A stretch of DNA of 64,000 bases from NCBI GenBank assembly GCA_033026295.1, contig CM065173.1, forward strand, positions 4,340,001 through 4,404,000. Direction: 5' to 3'. Below are positions 12,977 through 23,500 of this stretch, piece by piece (position 1 is the stretch's first letter; the number at the start of each line of letters is the position of its first letter). A program made the translations under genes and the position numbers. This DNA comes from Channa striata (taxonomy: Eukaryota > Chordata > Actinopteri > Anabantiformes > Channidae). Under the pieces are notes generated by a model that worked only from the letters and a program-made list of their open reading frames with translations, made no database searches and had not been told where the DNA came from.

Positions 12977-13103
12977 CGGTGTAGACAAAGCGTCCCGGTG
13001 CTCCTTTGCAGAACTGTTTGGACTTATAGGACAGCGTGACCTCCACGACCCCTGGTATGTGTCGAGGGGGAGTCTGAACTCGGATGGCGTGAGGGGTGAT
13101 CAG
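12977..13103 (-). CDS. ebf3: EBF/COE transcription factor, coding exon D (IPT/TIG domain, second half)
   Basis: The last visible exon of the gene. On the minus strand it reads LITPHAIRVQTPPRHIPG, VVEVTLSYKSKQFCKG, APGRFVYT, plus one base of the next codon (normally the Ala of ALNEPTIDYGF). The acceptor is TTTCACAACCCAG and the donor GTAAGAGC. The 127 bases equal 42 codons + 1. It completes the IPT/TIG domain just ahead of the helix-loop-helix region. KGAPGRFVYT is the EBF3-like version; from memory EBF1 has KGTPGRFIYT and EBF2 KGAPGRFIYT. That is the main ground for preferring ebf3. The HLH exon was not found between 1 and 12976, so the following intron is longer than 12.9 kb. Confidence 0.97.
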
Positions 13104-16100
13104 CTGGGTTGTGAAACAGAAACAGTTGAGGTGAAACCACTGTTGATTTACAAGTTTCCTTGCACAACAAAAATGAGACTACCCCAACATGGGCATTATG
13201 TAGGCTGATGGATCACTCAAACCAACGATGATCCAGGGAGACGGACTTAAACAAGTCAGGTTTTAGTTCTGAAGCTAATGAATTTCTTAATTTGACTTTG
13301 TTGTGTAAGCAGCTCTTGTTGAACTTGGAGGCAAACAATTTAATGGTCAGGCATAGACACTCGTTCATTGGCGAGTTTGCTGCGACATGACGTTTTCCCT
13401 GTATTTTTGATTTCAATGGATGATTCTCTGCCCAGTGTTGGTGTGCAGCTGGTGTTACAGCCACTCTGCTGCTATTTGGTGTGAACGTTTGTTTGGCCTC
13501 GTAAATGCCATTTTACTACTCTTTACATTTGTAATGATAGGGAATTTTACGCACACCTGTCTGGTGCTTCACTCAGTCTTCTCATCTTCTCATATTAGTG
13601 TCTCTCTTCTTTACATGGAAAGCTCTTAGAAAAACGGAAAGTTAATATTTTATTTTTTCCAATAGAACAAGCGGATTAGGCCGAAACAGAGGCTAAAAGC
13701 TGATGTGCTGGCAGTTTGATTCCGGTTGACGCAGGTTCAGAGTTAAAGGCCAGTTCATATGTTCGGTGTTTGAATCTGTGTTGTAAAAGCTTGTGAGGGT
13801 CTGAACAGACTGACAGACTGAACAGAGTGTCAGCAGCGTCTCTAAACATTTAACCACGTGCTCCTTTCAGACACTGAAGCCTGTCTGATTTACTTCAGCG
13901 TCCACTCCACTGTTTTTGTGAACACACAACCTTGGCCTCTGCGGACACTTCCAACGTTCTTAATTTTTATGGTTTTTAAGGAGGTCTCCAGTTCAAGGTT
14001 CTAAGCACAGACCTTGTTGTGTGGCTGTTATTACAGATACACACACATATCCCCATGTAAGGGTCTGTTGTGCTGGTACAAATACATCTGAGACACTATG
14101 AACTGGTATCAGCGTGTCTTTTGTTCTGAATTTGGACCAAAGCTTCCCTGGGAACAGTGTGTTTTACAATAAACTAGGTTGTGAGTTCTGTCAAAACTGG
14201 AAATTGTAGAGGCTTTTCAAGGTTAAACCTCATCTGAATGTTCACACTAAAAGATGGGCAGCAAAGTGTGCTGTCAGAGAGGAGGAAGAGACAAATCAAA
14301 CATTTAATACAGGGCTAACTGTGCACACTTTCAGTCTCTCCTGGAAGCCTTTCACAGTTTCCACTTCAGTTCTCTACATGAAAAGCAACAGAAATGGTCG
14401 TGTGAAGTGATGTTCAAATCTTTCTAGCAGCTGACTTAGCGTTTCATTTCTAATCCAAAAAGCAAACAAACTGCATTCCAAGATGCATTTCAGAAATATT
14501 GTCCCGTACATAGCCAGGAAAACGAGTGTAAATACAGACCAAATTAGGTATTTTGCAGCAATTGAAAAATCGTACCCCCCTTCTTAATATAATAAAAACA
14601 TGATGTGAAGCACAAATTCACACAGGTTTAGGGGAACGTGTACTGGTACTGATACAGGATGTGCAGCCTTAGCTTAACTATTAAAACTTTACGTAGAAAG
14701 CGCCCCGATCTTTCACCAATCTGGGTCAGCATGCAGTCTGTGTTGTGGGGCTTTGGAGTCCGTCTGCTTGCCGCCAGACGACACTGATCAAAGTGAGGAG
14801 CGAGTGATGAGAAGCGAACAGCGTGTGGAGGTATATCTATCTGTCTCACGCCTCCTTCCCTGCCAGGTGTTCTGCTCTTATGGACCTGCTTCAATATTTC
14901 ATGCCGCACCGTATGCGCAGGTTCGCCAGCAGCTCAACAGCCACTACATCTCCATATTTTTGGGGACATGCAGACCTGCTAGAGATACAGACGCAGGTGT
15001 TTCTGTGAATACGAGCGTGGATATTTGTGTGTGCAGAAGATGGAGAACATGTTCTACAGAGTGTGCAGCTGTTTTTGAGGTGAAATCTCTTCATCAGGTA
15101 AACACATGTAGAGGCTCTAATCAGGTATTGATTTCACAGTAAAGCCAAATGCTATTTTTGGTTTGTGATTATACATTTTCTCCCCAAACTACAGCAATGC
15201 TAATATTCAGTTCATTAAAATAAATGTGACTGCCAACAATATTTTGAAACTCAATAATCATTTGCATAATTTACAAAGACAAGGTATCAAAAAGTTGTAT
15301 AGTTGCAAACTCAGAACCAGATTTTTTAAAACTCCAGTCTAGGGTCTGAGAAACTGGGATGGCCATACATGCCATTTTTTAGACCAAAACATTAATTGAT
15401 GAATTTATTTATAACTCATTGTAGCCTTGTTTAAAGCACAAAAATGTCTTTTTAAAAATATGATTAGCATTTTTTAAACACAGAGTAGTTATTACACTTA
15501 GTTTGTAATTGTGGGGTAGTATCATGTTGTCCTGTTAACACTGTCTGTGGATTTGGTGTCAGCTGGACCAGCTCCTCTGCAGCCTCTCTCATTTCAACTC
15601 TGACCGCACTGGTTTTTCCGTGCAGTCATGAATTATAACACAAATTATTTCTAAAACTGTTATCCTGTTAGCCTAATATCAAAGGCAACCGTAGCTTCAG
15701 GGCGACTTTCTCTCTGCTCGTTTCATGTCACTTCTAAAACTGTACCTCTGACCGGAATGGGTTTCGCTCTACCATCACTGCTAATGATCATCATCAGGTT
15801 ATATATATTTACATTCACTGAACCTGTGATGCACCTATGTGTGTGCTGAATTTTTATTTTACATTGCCATAACAGATTTGCTGTTATATGAGCTATGAAG
15901 TAAGATGCTACATTATTGTAAAACTCAAAGTCCACTCAAAAACCAGGAGTCAGTAGTGGCCAACTGGGCTTCTAGCAGTGGACCAGAAGGTTCACATTCG
16001 ACTATAGGAGTAGAACTGGACATCCACATGCTGCCTCCTCAAACACAATGAACAAAGCTACAGGGCACATTTTGCAGCAAGACACTGAACTGCTGGGTCG

Positions 16101-16627
16101 GGGGGTGTGTGTGTGAAGCAGTGTTTTGTTATTGTTACTATTATGCTTCTGCTTTCATAAATTTCAGATAATTGAGAGGACAACTAAATACCAATGCAAA
16201 CACAGGTCCATGTGGCAGTCCTGCATGCTCCACGTTCCCTCATCTGAATTACCTCACATTATTAGTACTCAGTTTGTGTAGTTAAATGTTCAAACATCAG
16301 CGATGTTCCTTGTCATTTTTATGAAATCAGTTTGGCTCTTTTAAATAAGGTTTCTGAATGGTATCTTCTTGTACTTTGTACTGAACTACAGCACACTCTC
16401 AAAATTCACACTCAGTATTATGATTATTATTTTCTAGACTTTAGTTTCTAAGCAGTAATGGGCTTCAGATCGTTATGGCACTAAGCTGAGACTAAGCTGG
16501 GCCACCTAGTGTAATCAAATGCCACACTACAGGACAAATGTTGAGGCGCCCCAGTCTCAGTGGCAGACGCAGACCATTTAATGCCCTGATCTAAGAGCAC
16601 TGAATTACTTTCTACATTTGTTCTCAC
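13104..16627 (-). other. ebf3: EBF intron between exons C and D
   Basis: A complete 3.5 kb intron with a GTGAGAA donor and TTTCACAACCCAG acceptor. It is mostly AT-rich with short open frames on both strands and no splice-supported coding exon. No SINE or microsatellite of note. An 11-base near-palindrome TTCCCTGGGAA lies at 14144-14154. Otherwise I see nothing distinctive in it. Confidence 0.9.
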
Positions 16628-16758
16628 CTCGCTCCAGACAAGCATGGTGCCGAAGACGACCTGCAGGCCGTCGAAGAAGTTGTCCCCGATCAGTATAACA
16701 GTGGCTCCGCCGGTCGTCCAGCCCTCGCTCGGACTGATGGCTTTGATGCAGGGCGTAG
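16628..16758 (-). CDS. ebf3: EBF/COE transcription factor, coding exon C (IPT/TIG domain, first half)
   Basis: On the minus strand this exon encodes TPCIKAISPSEGWTTGG, then ATVILIGDNFFDGLQVVFG, then TMLVWSE. This is the start of the immunoglobulin-like IPT/TIG fold that EBF proteins use next to their dimerisation region. It begins with two bases completing the Ala codon left by exon B and ends in phase 0 (GAG) before GTGAGAA. The 131 bases equal 2 + 43 codons. QVVFGTM resembles EBF2/3/4; EBF1 has QVIFGTM as I recall it. The fourth residue of ATVILIGD is Leu where I remember Ile or Val in mammalian paralogues. The acceptor is a tandem AAGCAG (NAGNAG), so a second protein form with one extra Ala (SEAATPC) is possible. 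Confidence 0.97.
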
Positions 16759-18281
16759 CTGCTTCGGAAACACAGGCAACACAACAGAAACATAAGTGAT
16801 ACAATTAGAAACACAGCTGACAAAGAAAACCATTAGCAATGACATCAGGCTTTCTTCTGAGTAGACCAATATATATTTGCCATTTAAAAGTGACATAGCT
16901 CAGAAGTGTGTTTGACATTGGCAGGTTCAGTTGTCCACTGAAATTACCTGTGAAAAATAAATTGAAAAGTGTAGTAAACCTAAAGGTAAAAATGGTCTTA
17001 AAGCTGAGTTAAACTTGAGCCTGACTTCCTCTGACCTCCAACCTAACTGTACACTGTACAGCGGCTGACTGAGTTTAATGTTTCCACACCGACATAGAGC
17101 TTTCAGCTACATTACCATCCACACTAGACTGATGTACCAGCAGCCTGTTAGTTCCCCACTAACCGAGGCAATGATTGGCTTTTCCAGTGCCACAGAGATC
17201 AATAAGGGGCTCCACATAAATAGTGTCTCGGTGATGACCAGACTGTAGTCCGGACCGAGTCGAGTCAGCCAGGCGGGCAGACTCAGAGCTGCGAGGAAAG
17301 GAGGACGAGGCTCTGCAGGTTTACAACCGTTTCCCGGAGTGTTTTATTGGGAGGCTGATTTGATATTCCAGTCAGAGCTCCGACTTTCCTTTTGTTTACT
17401 ATGAGATCTGATCTATAAAGCAGTGTTCAGACTCTATTAAAACGTTCCAGTTGAAATTTTCACCACTATTAGTAGAGTGATAACCTTCTAATACAAGTTA
17501 CTGGCAGTGTCAGCCCATGGAAAAGGAAATATGGAGCATCTTTTATTCATAAATTATACATACTTCAATATCATAATTTAATTTTCATTTATTTGTTTTT
17601 TGGGTCCCAGAAAATCTAGAGCCTCTCTGGAGCCACTGCCAAAGCCCAGTGGTAAACCCCTAAAAGAAATTTATTATTATTATTATCAGCAGCAGGAACA
17701 TTACAACGATGAACATATAAATCCATAGATAACTTTTATCTGAAAATAAGTCTCAAAATGATTACATTTACCTTTGATACTTTTCTTGATAATATTATTG
17801 TACTTCTCATAACTGGTTGTGTGAAGTGATATTTAAATGCTGAACTTTTACTTGTAAAATATATTTTTTTGTATTTCTACTTTTATTTAAGTAAATGATC
17901 ACACGACTTCTTCCAGCACTGGAGTCCTCATTTGTGGCTCAACTGTGTTTCAACGAAACAAAGAGCTCTATGGAAGAAACTACCTTGATGCAACAGTAAT
18001 GTCCTGATTAGCTGAAAGTTGAAAGCACAAATTAATGTTTCAAGTAAAGGCTTAACTTTGTAGCCCCTCATCACCACCATAGTTTCAGCATCAACTTTTG
18101 AAAGTCACTCTGAGTTTCCAGATGAAAGCAAAGACTCAGCTCGACCTCCCCAAACCCTGCAGCTGCTGCAGAGGGTCGAGGCTTTTCCAGCTCCGAGGAC
18201 TCGATTGTCATCTTCCTATTAATTTCCCTCTTTTGTCAAAGCAGTAAACAAACAGTCCAGAGGGTCTGAGGAGGCAATGTT

Positions 18282-18316
18282 GGGGGTGGGGGTGGGGGTG
18301 CGGTGGGAGGTGGGGT
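18282..18316 (+). other. G-rich tract, potential G-quadruplex
   Basis: GGGGGTGGGGGTGGGGG followed by TGCGGTGGGAGGTGGGG gives five G-runs of three or more with short loops. It lies within the EBF intron between exons B and C, so the nascent EBF transcript carries the C-rich complement. Confidence 0.6.
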
Positions 18317-18374
18317 CTTTCCAATCAAATGAATAAGGCACAAAAGCGACGTGCTGGCGGTGGAAAGTTTTATC

Positions 18375-18605
18375 AAGGAGACGGGGGCGGTGGGGGGTTT
18401 AGGGTTGGTGACAAAGGAGGAGCAGATGTTGGGGCTTTTTATCGCCTCTGAAAACGTCCCAGTTTGGAGGAGATGAAAGACCCGAGCTTTCCTCTGTAGG
18501 CTGAGATACAGGACTGGCTGCTAAACAACAGGCCCCTTTTGGCCCCTTCAGGACACCGTACACAATGCTTGGCATCTTCTGAGTGGAAACGCCTCTGAAC
18601 ATCAA
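18375..18605. promoter_or_regulatory. Candidate conserved non-coding element
   Basis: Non-repetitive block with GGGCTTTTTATCGCCTCTG and CAACAGGCCCCTTTTGGCCC, immediately before the tandem array and after the G-rich tract. A 68-codon minus-strand frame runs through it, but no splice signals or family match support coding. Confidence 0.25.
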
Positions 18606-18829
18606 TGTTTAACTGCTGATTTGATGAAGTTTCCTCAGTGTCTCAAGGTGTTTTCACAGGTGAGAAAGAAGAAACATCTCAACTTGCTGAATGACACATC
18701 GGTGTCAAGCTGTGATCGTTTTATCCCTTTGGACGTGCCAGACAGGTGACGTTTGCCACACGAGACAGAAGCGTTCACTTTAGGTGAGCTCACTCTCCCT
18801 TTTCTTTGATCAACAACCTGATCCTGACT

Positions 18830-20830
18830 GAAATGCCCCCACTGTGATTAACACCGCCCATCTGCTGCTACAAGTAGGTTAAACCAAACGTGACAATTAC
18901 ATCAGTTGCTCCTGGAAAATTCTCAGAACTTTTAAAGAAGTTGAAGGAAACTGCAGAAATAGTCACAGGGGAGGTGAGAGAGGGGTGTTTGATTGGTGCC
19001 AAATTGTTTTAGGGTTTATTTTACTCTTTTTAATGGCCCACAAGGGTGGGGCTTAGCTAGGAGGACCAAATGCAAATGTGTCTACTTTTGTGTCACTGAG
19101 AATATCGTAATCTCCACATATTCGGGCTTTCAAGTAGGTTAAAACAAACAATTTAGTCACGCCATCTCTCCTGCAAAAAAGCCTCACATCACTCAAACAA
19201 CTGGAGGGAAACAGGAGAGTGTGAATGAGAGAAAATGATGCTGCAAATTTCAGCTTCAAGATAAGATAAACCTTTATTCATCACACAGCAGCAGAGAATC
19301 TGCAGAGTACGGCAAACTGATTTTTTTTTTAAGGTTTGTTTTGCTCATTGGAATGTCACAAACGGGTGGGGTTTAGCTTGCAGGACTAACATGACAAGTG
19401 ATTAGAGGTTCAAACAAAGGAATCAAAATGCTAAAATCACATATTTACTGACATGCTAATGTGAAGCTCTCTTATGTCCTGATAGGAGAAGACCCACCCG
19501 TCTGGTTTTCCGCAGATTTTTAATGTGTAGTGGAACATTTTAAGGTTTGTTTTAGGCTTATGGATGTCCCAGAAGGGTGGGGTTTATGTAAGTGGAGCAA
19601 AAGTCAAGTATCTGGAAGTCTCGCCAAAAAAATATGAAAGTAAATCTTGTCTCCTTTTCCGTTGTTAACACTGTTACATAATTCTCTCTGATGACCTGAT
19701 ATGTTAAGCCCCACCCGTCAGGTGTTCCAAGTACATATAACAAGCAAAAACGTTACATAATGTCTCATGTGTGACTTTATTACGTAAAGTGCCTTGAGAT
19801 TACTTATTGTGAAATGGCACTATATAAATAAAGTTGAATTGAATTGAATTATGGAAAAGCTTCAGACTTTAAAGCGGAAACTGTGGAGCAACGTTGTTTG
19901 CATGTGAGAGACAAGGACATCACAGTTTTTAAAGCTGGCTTCAAGATTGCTTTGAGGTTTGTTTTACTCCATTGTATGTCCCAGGGGCATTGGGGTCACT
20001 TTTATATGTATTCATCTGATGACTTAGAGGTGATGTACATGTGAGATATACTGTGTTCACCATGAGGAGATGGGGACTGAGCTACTGACCCTGTGATTAG
20101 TATACAACCTGTTTAACCTTCTTAGACACAGCGTCCCCCTCACAGGACTACATGACAAGCATTGGGAAGACATAAAGAAGATTGCAACATGAATATATCA
20201 AATCCAGTTTACTTATCTGTGACTGACATGGTGACCTTACACTTTCTGAAGTACAATTAGCACCACCCGTCTGATATTCCCAGTAGGACAAGTTACATCA
20301 AACCCACCTGGAATACCCCTCTGTCTTTAATAAAATCAAGGCAAACTGCACAGGGCGATGGAAGCACACTGGCTTAAAATTAAACAAATTTTAGTGTTTG
20401 TTTTATGATCTTAGTAGTGCCAGATGAGTGGAGTTTGGCAAACAGGATGACCCTATGTGCATCAGGAGATTTACACAGACATAAAATATATCTGGGAGTC
20501 AATTCAGTTGAAATTGTCAGTGACTGACATGTAACCTGAGCCTATCTCAAGCCATTTTTTCATAAATTCCACCCACCTGGTGTTCCCAGAGAGATAAAAA
20601 CATATGAGATTTGTGTTATCTGTGATGTAAAAGCCTCTTACCTCAAAGCAAGTCATGAATCTTAGAGGCAAGATACTGAACAATAAAATGGCTTTGGAGA
20701 TGTAGAATACTGTGAGTTTGTTTCACTCGCCTGTAGGTACCAGATGGGTGGAGCTTTTCCAAACAAGACAAAACTAAAGTGTCTGGTTTTGGCCAAGTAA
20801 TTTAAAGTCCACTTAGTAAATTTGCTTGTG
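18830..20830. repeat. Long-period degenerate tandem array, about six units of roughly 310 bp
   Basis: Two words alternate along 2 kb. A CACCCGTCTGG-like word recurs near 18853, 19491, 19711, 20263 and 20570. A GGATGTCCCAGACGGGTGGGG-like word, which contains its inverted form, recurs near 19044, 19361, 19566, 19980, 20428 and 20740, usually after GGTTTGTTTTAC. Spacings between successive second words are about 317, 205, 414, 448 and 312 bases, consistent with a ~310-base unit altered by deletions and insertions. A GAATT-tailed retroelement end lies inside. I do not recognise the unit. Confidence 0.6.
19775..19850 (+). mobile_element. Retroelement 3' tail ending in (GAATT)n
   Basis: AAAGTGCCTTGAGAT, then CACTATATAAATAAAGTTGA, ending in three GAATT units. 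This is the hallmark 3' end of a widespread teleost non-LTR retroelement/SINE group. A second copy is at 60095-60170. Confidence 0.7.
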
Positions 20831-20859
20831 ACCCACATCTTTTTTGTTTCTGTCTTATA

Positions 20860-21240
20860 AACCTGGTACTGGCACAGTTAATCTCCACCTTTCCTGGCAG
20901 TTCAAGTGGAGCGAATCAAACGAGAGACTTATGTCATCGCTCCTGGAAACGTCACAGTTAGAGCGGGAGGGTTTTATTAGCACAGGGACGTGGCAAAGTG
21001 GTATTAAAGTTTACAACTTCAGAGGACATGTTGCTGCAGAGTTCCAGCTCCAGAGTCGAGTTTCAGCGCGTGAAGTTTACACACGAATCATGAATTTTAT
21101 TTGGTCGCTTAGGACACTGGGAGAAGGAGGCATTTGTTCTCTGCTACCTCCTGACAGGGCAGGATGGAGAGCTGCCCACAGCTGGAGGGCTTCATATAGA
21201 CCTGCGGTCCCTTTTTCACTATTTCAGTGTTTTTGAGGTC
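20860..21240. other. Non-repetitive intronic block
   Basis: This stretch next to EBF exon B carries a 130-codon plus-strand open frame (20844-21236). The frame has no recognisable domain, no splice context and unconvincing composition. It could be regulatory, given its position and GC-balanced texture, but nothing specific supports that. Confidence 0.2.
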
Positions 21241-21446
21241 AAACACTCCCTAAAAGTGAGAAGACGGGATTCATTATCTAAAATCAATCAAATCCAGCTG
21301 AAATTTTTGTTTCTTTTCTACTTTTTTAATTAAAGGCTTATTCCACCTCAACGTGGTTCACTTTCATCAGCCTTTGAAACTGCCACTACAAACCTGACGT
21401 GTCGAATTAACAACAGCTAAGGTGTTTCTTCTGAGCGACGTCTTAC

Positions 21447-21564
21447 CTTCAGAGGGGTCCAGGCGTCGGGCACGGCGGCCATGTTTGGAGTTGTTGTGAA
21501 CAAACATGTTGTCTGACACGGCGAGCACATGGCCATCCACGTTGACTGTAGTGGAAACCACCAC
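21447..21564 (-). CDS. ebf3: EBF/COE transcription factor, coding exon B (DNA-binding domain end and basic linker)
   Basis: This is the second visible exon, 98 bases downstream of exon A on the minus strand. It starts in phase 0 with VVVSTTVNVDGHVLAVSDN and continues MFVHNNSKHGRRARRLDPSE, then one base of a split codon. The acceptor is CACACAG and the donor GTAAGA. It covers the last strands of the COE DNA-binding domain and the basic RRARR stretch that links to the IPT/TIG domain and is compatible with nuclear localisation. The 118 bases equal 39 codons + 1. In EBF genes a 27-base cassette encoding GTAPSYLEN can sit between this exon and the next. I could not see it in 16759-21446, but it is small enough to miss. 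The direct join gives ...DPSEATPC. Confidence 0.97.
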
Positions 21565-21662
21565 CTGTGTGCGCACACACACAAACAAAAACACACGCCT
21601 CAGCATCATTTACGCCAGTCGGAACTTGTTACAGATCCTGTGTCACGGACTCAGATGCTCAC
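21565..21662 (-). other. ebf3: Short EBF intron between exons A and B
   Basis: A 98-base intron, GTGAGCATC to GCACACACAG. Its compactness contrasts with the kilobase-scale introns around it. The acceptor end is a CA-rich stretch (GT-rich on the plus strand) rather than a normal pyrimidine tract. Confidence 0.95.
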
Positions 21663-21744
21663 CTGGAACCTCCTCATGTCTCGAGGGTTTCCTGCGTTTT
21701 TCAGACAGTTCTGATTGCACTTGAGGAAGAACTTCAGGAAGAAT
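21663..21744 (-). CDS. ebf3: EBF/COE transcription factor, coding exon A (end of DNA-binding domain)
   Basis: This is an internal coding exon of an early B-cell factor (COE family) nuclear transcription factor. On the minus strand it reads FFLKFFLKCNQNCLKN followed by AGNPRDMRRFQ, which is nearly invariant in vertebrate EBF1-4 and forms part of the COE DNA-binding domain. It starts with one base completing a split codon (AG|A, the Arg of the family's VIIDR motif) after a CTGCTTCCAG acceptor. It ends in phase 0 at CAG before a GTGAGC donor. The length of 82 bases equals 1 + 27 codons. The zinc-knuckle exon that normally precedes it (MCSRCCDKKSC) was not found anywhere to the right, so the upstream intron exceeds 42 kb in this window. 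Family identity is certain. The paralogue name rests on downstream exons. Confidence 0.96.
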
Positions 21745-21929
21745 CTGGAAGCAGAACAACACAAAGACGGAACAGATTAGTGTCAGGCCACGCACGGAGT
21801 TTTACAGCTCACAGAATCCGAGTCTGATTAAAGCCAATCCATCGCATTCATTCAGATCATTAGGACCAGAGAGAATGGACTCAGCTTTTACAAGGCATTC
21901 TGGCAATAGGAAATAAAAACATTTATATT

Positions 21930-22136
21930 TCGTCATTTAGCAGACACTTTTATCCAAAGCAACTTACAGAGTAATTTGACACATACACAGTGGTGATGGC
22001 TGCCACGCAGGGTGCACATTACCACTGGGAGTAACTAGTGCCAAGGACACTTTGACACGTAGTAAGCAGGGACTTGGAATCAAACCACTGACCCTGTGGT
22101 CCATGGACAACTTGCCTTACCAACTGAGCTAGAGAA
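21930..22136 (-). mobile_element. tRNA-headed SINE, near full length
   Basis: Read on the minus strand it begins CTCTAGCTCAGTTGGTAAGG (box A TAGCTCAGTTGG) followed by GGTTTGATTCC (box B), a tRNA-derived RNA polymerase III promoter. It ends with CTGTAAGTTGCTTTGGATAA AAGTGTCTGCTAAATG, the conserved 3' module of a common teleost SINE/LINE family. A partial relative lies at 37116-37210 in the same orientation. Confidence 0.78.
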
Positions 22137-22959
22137 CATTTTGTCTTTATTCCATTTGCCTTTTTTATCACTGTTCACCTTTTCCCGCAGCTGTTCCGTA
22201 GATAATTTATTGAATCTCCTGTTTGTTGTCTAGTCTTTTTGTTTTATTCTGTCCAGTTCTCATCTCTCTATTCATTTTTATCGTAGCCCACAATAATATG
22301 CCACACTTTAATGTAAATTATATTTTGCAGTAAGTAACTACAGCTGGTAGATATTTGCAGTAAAAGTCAAATACTGTTCTCAAAACACAAATAGTACTTT
22401 TTTTAATTTCAGAAGAGGTCAGTAGATTAATATAATCAAAACTGTTTAACAGGCGCCACTACAACAAACATGGATGGATCACGGTGGGCTCACAGTGTGC
22501 ACAGACCCACCAGCTCCTTCACATCACAGGGACCAGGCCTGTGGACGGAGGCCTCTGTGCTTCTGCACAAAGAAGCTGTACGTAATTCTTGTTTCCAAAT
22601 GGCAGAGATTAGTTTACAGACTCAAAACAAACCTAAAGTGAGGCAAAATGACCGAACCACAGAATGAATATGCTCCAGTTGGGGTCCTGAACTGTATATA
22701 GGCCCGGGACCAAATTTCTTATAATTCATCTTTAAGCTGCCACCTTTCAGTAAAGTTTATAGGAAGTCAACACTGGGTCAAAGAAAATGCGGTTTATCGT
22801 CAGTGCTGAGTTTGGAGATGATCTGACAACAGCTGTAACTGTTGTTAAAGGACACAGCTCACACTAAAGGTGAATTCCAGTAAGCCACCCCACACACTCC
22901 CTTAAGTGTTTTTTGATGTCAGGCCACATATTGTCTCTTAGCAGATGAAATTATCATTC

Positions 22960-23500
22960 TACAGCGGCGGCTTGATAGAGACGGACGACACTTCCTGCAG
23001 ACTGATGGTGTCTCATTAGGAGCTACCTTTTGATTTTTCCCACTGCGTGTCCGATCTCCCGCTCACCGGGTTGATTTACGCAATTTTTTACGGCAGCAGA
23101 GAAGTATTGATTGGGGATGGATATCAATGAGGACGGGCGGTAATAACCAGCAGCTTCAGAGGGAGGGGGGGCAGAATGGATAGCCATCTTAATGCATTTC
23201 CCACTGCCTTGTAATCTGTGCACATCCATCTCTCGGACCATAATCCCCCCACCACCACCAGCCCCCTGTTCCTTTTTAATTGCCACATTATCACAATAAT
23301 AATCCGGGCAGTTAACAAGCGGCAAGGTCGCAGACAGACATGTCACATTAACCAGGGAATAACCTCGACACCCACACCCATCCTCCTTACTCTGCTGCTT
23401 CTGCAAGGCATGCTGGGACTGCATGAGCACGGGGGCGGTGAATATAAATGGGGGCTCTGTGAGGTCGCCATTGATTTCCACCTTAATAAGACAGTAACAA
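22960..23500. promoter_or_regulatory. Candidate conserved non-coding element
   Basis: A 540-base block of complex sequence next to the start of the large intron, with GATGGATATCAATGAGGACG, CGGTTGATTTACGCAATT-like and TTATCACAATAATAATCCGG words. Open frames of 152 codons on minus and 136 on plus overlap here. Neither has a splice context or family match, and openness on both strands suggests composition rather than coding. Position and texture fit an enhancer. Confidence 0.4.

Larger units (their letters stand above)
16759..21446 (-). other. ebf3: EBF intron between exons B and C
   Basis: A complete 4.7 kb intron with a GTAAGAC donor and AAGCAG tandem acceptor. It contains G-rich potential quadruplex DNA at 18282-18316, a block at 18375-18605 that looks non-repetitive and possibly conserved, a long-period degenerate tandem array at about 18830-20830 and a LINE/SINE-type 3' tail at 19775-19850. 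The alternative cassette for GTAPSYLEN seen in other EBF genes would lie here; I could not locate it by eye. Confidence 0.88.

Noticed and set aside
14144..14154. TTCCCTGGGAA palindrome considered as an EBF site
   Set aside because: The spacer between CCC and GGG is one base, not the two of the EBF consensus.
23023..23481. 152-codon minus-strand open frame and a 136-codon plus-strand frame over the same DNA
   Set aside because: Both strands are open, no domain is recognisable, no exon borders fit. The block looks regulatory instead.
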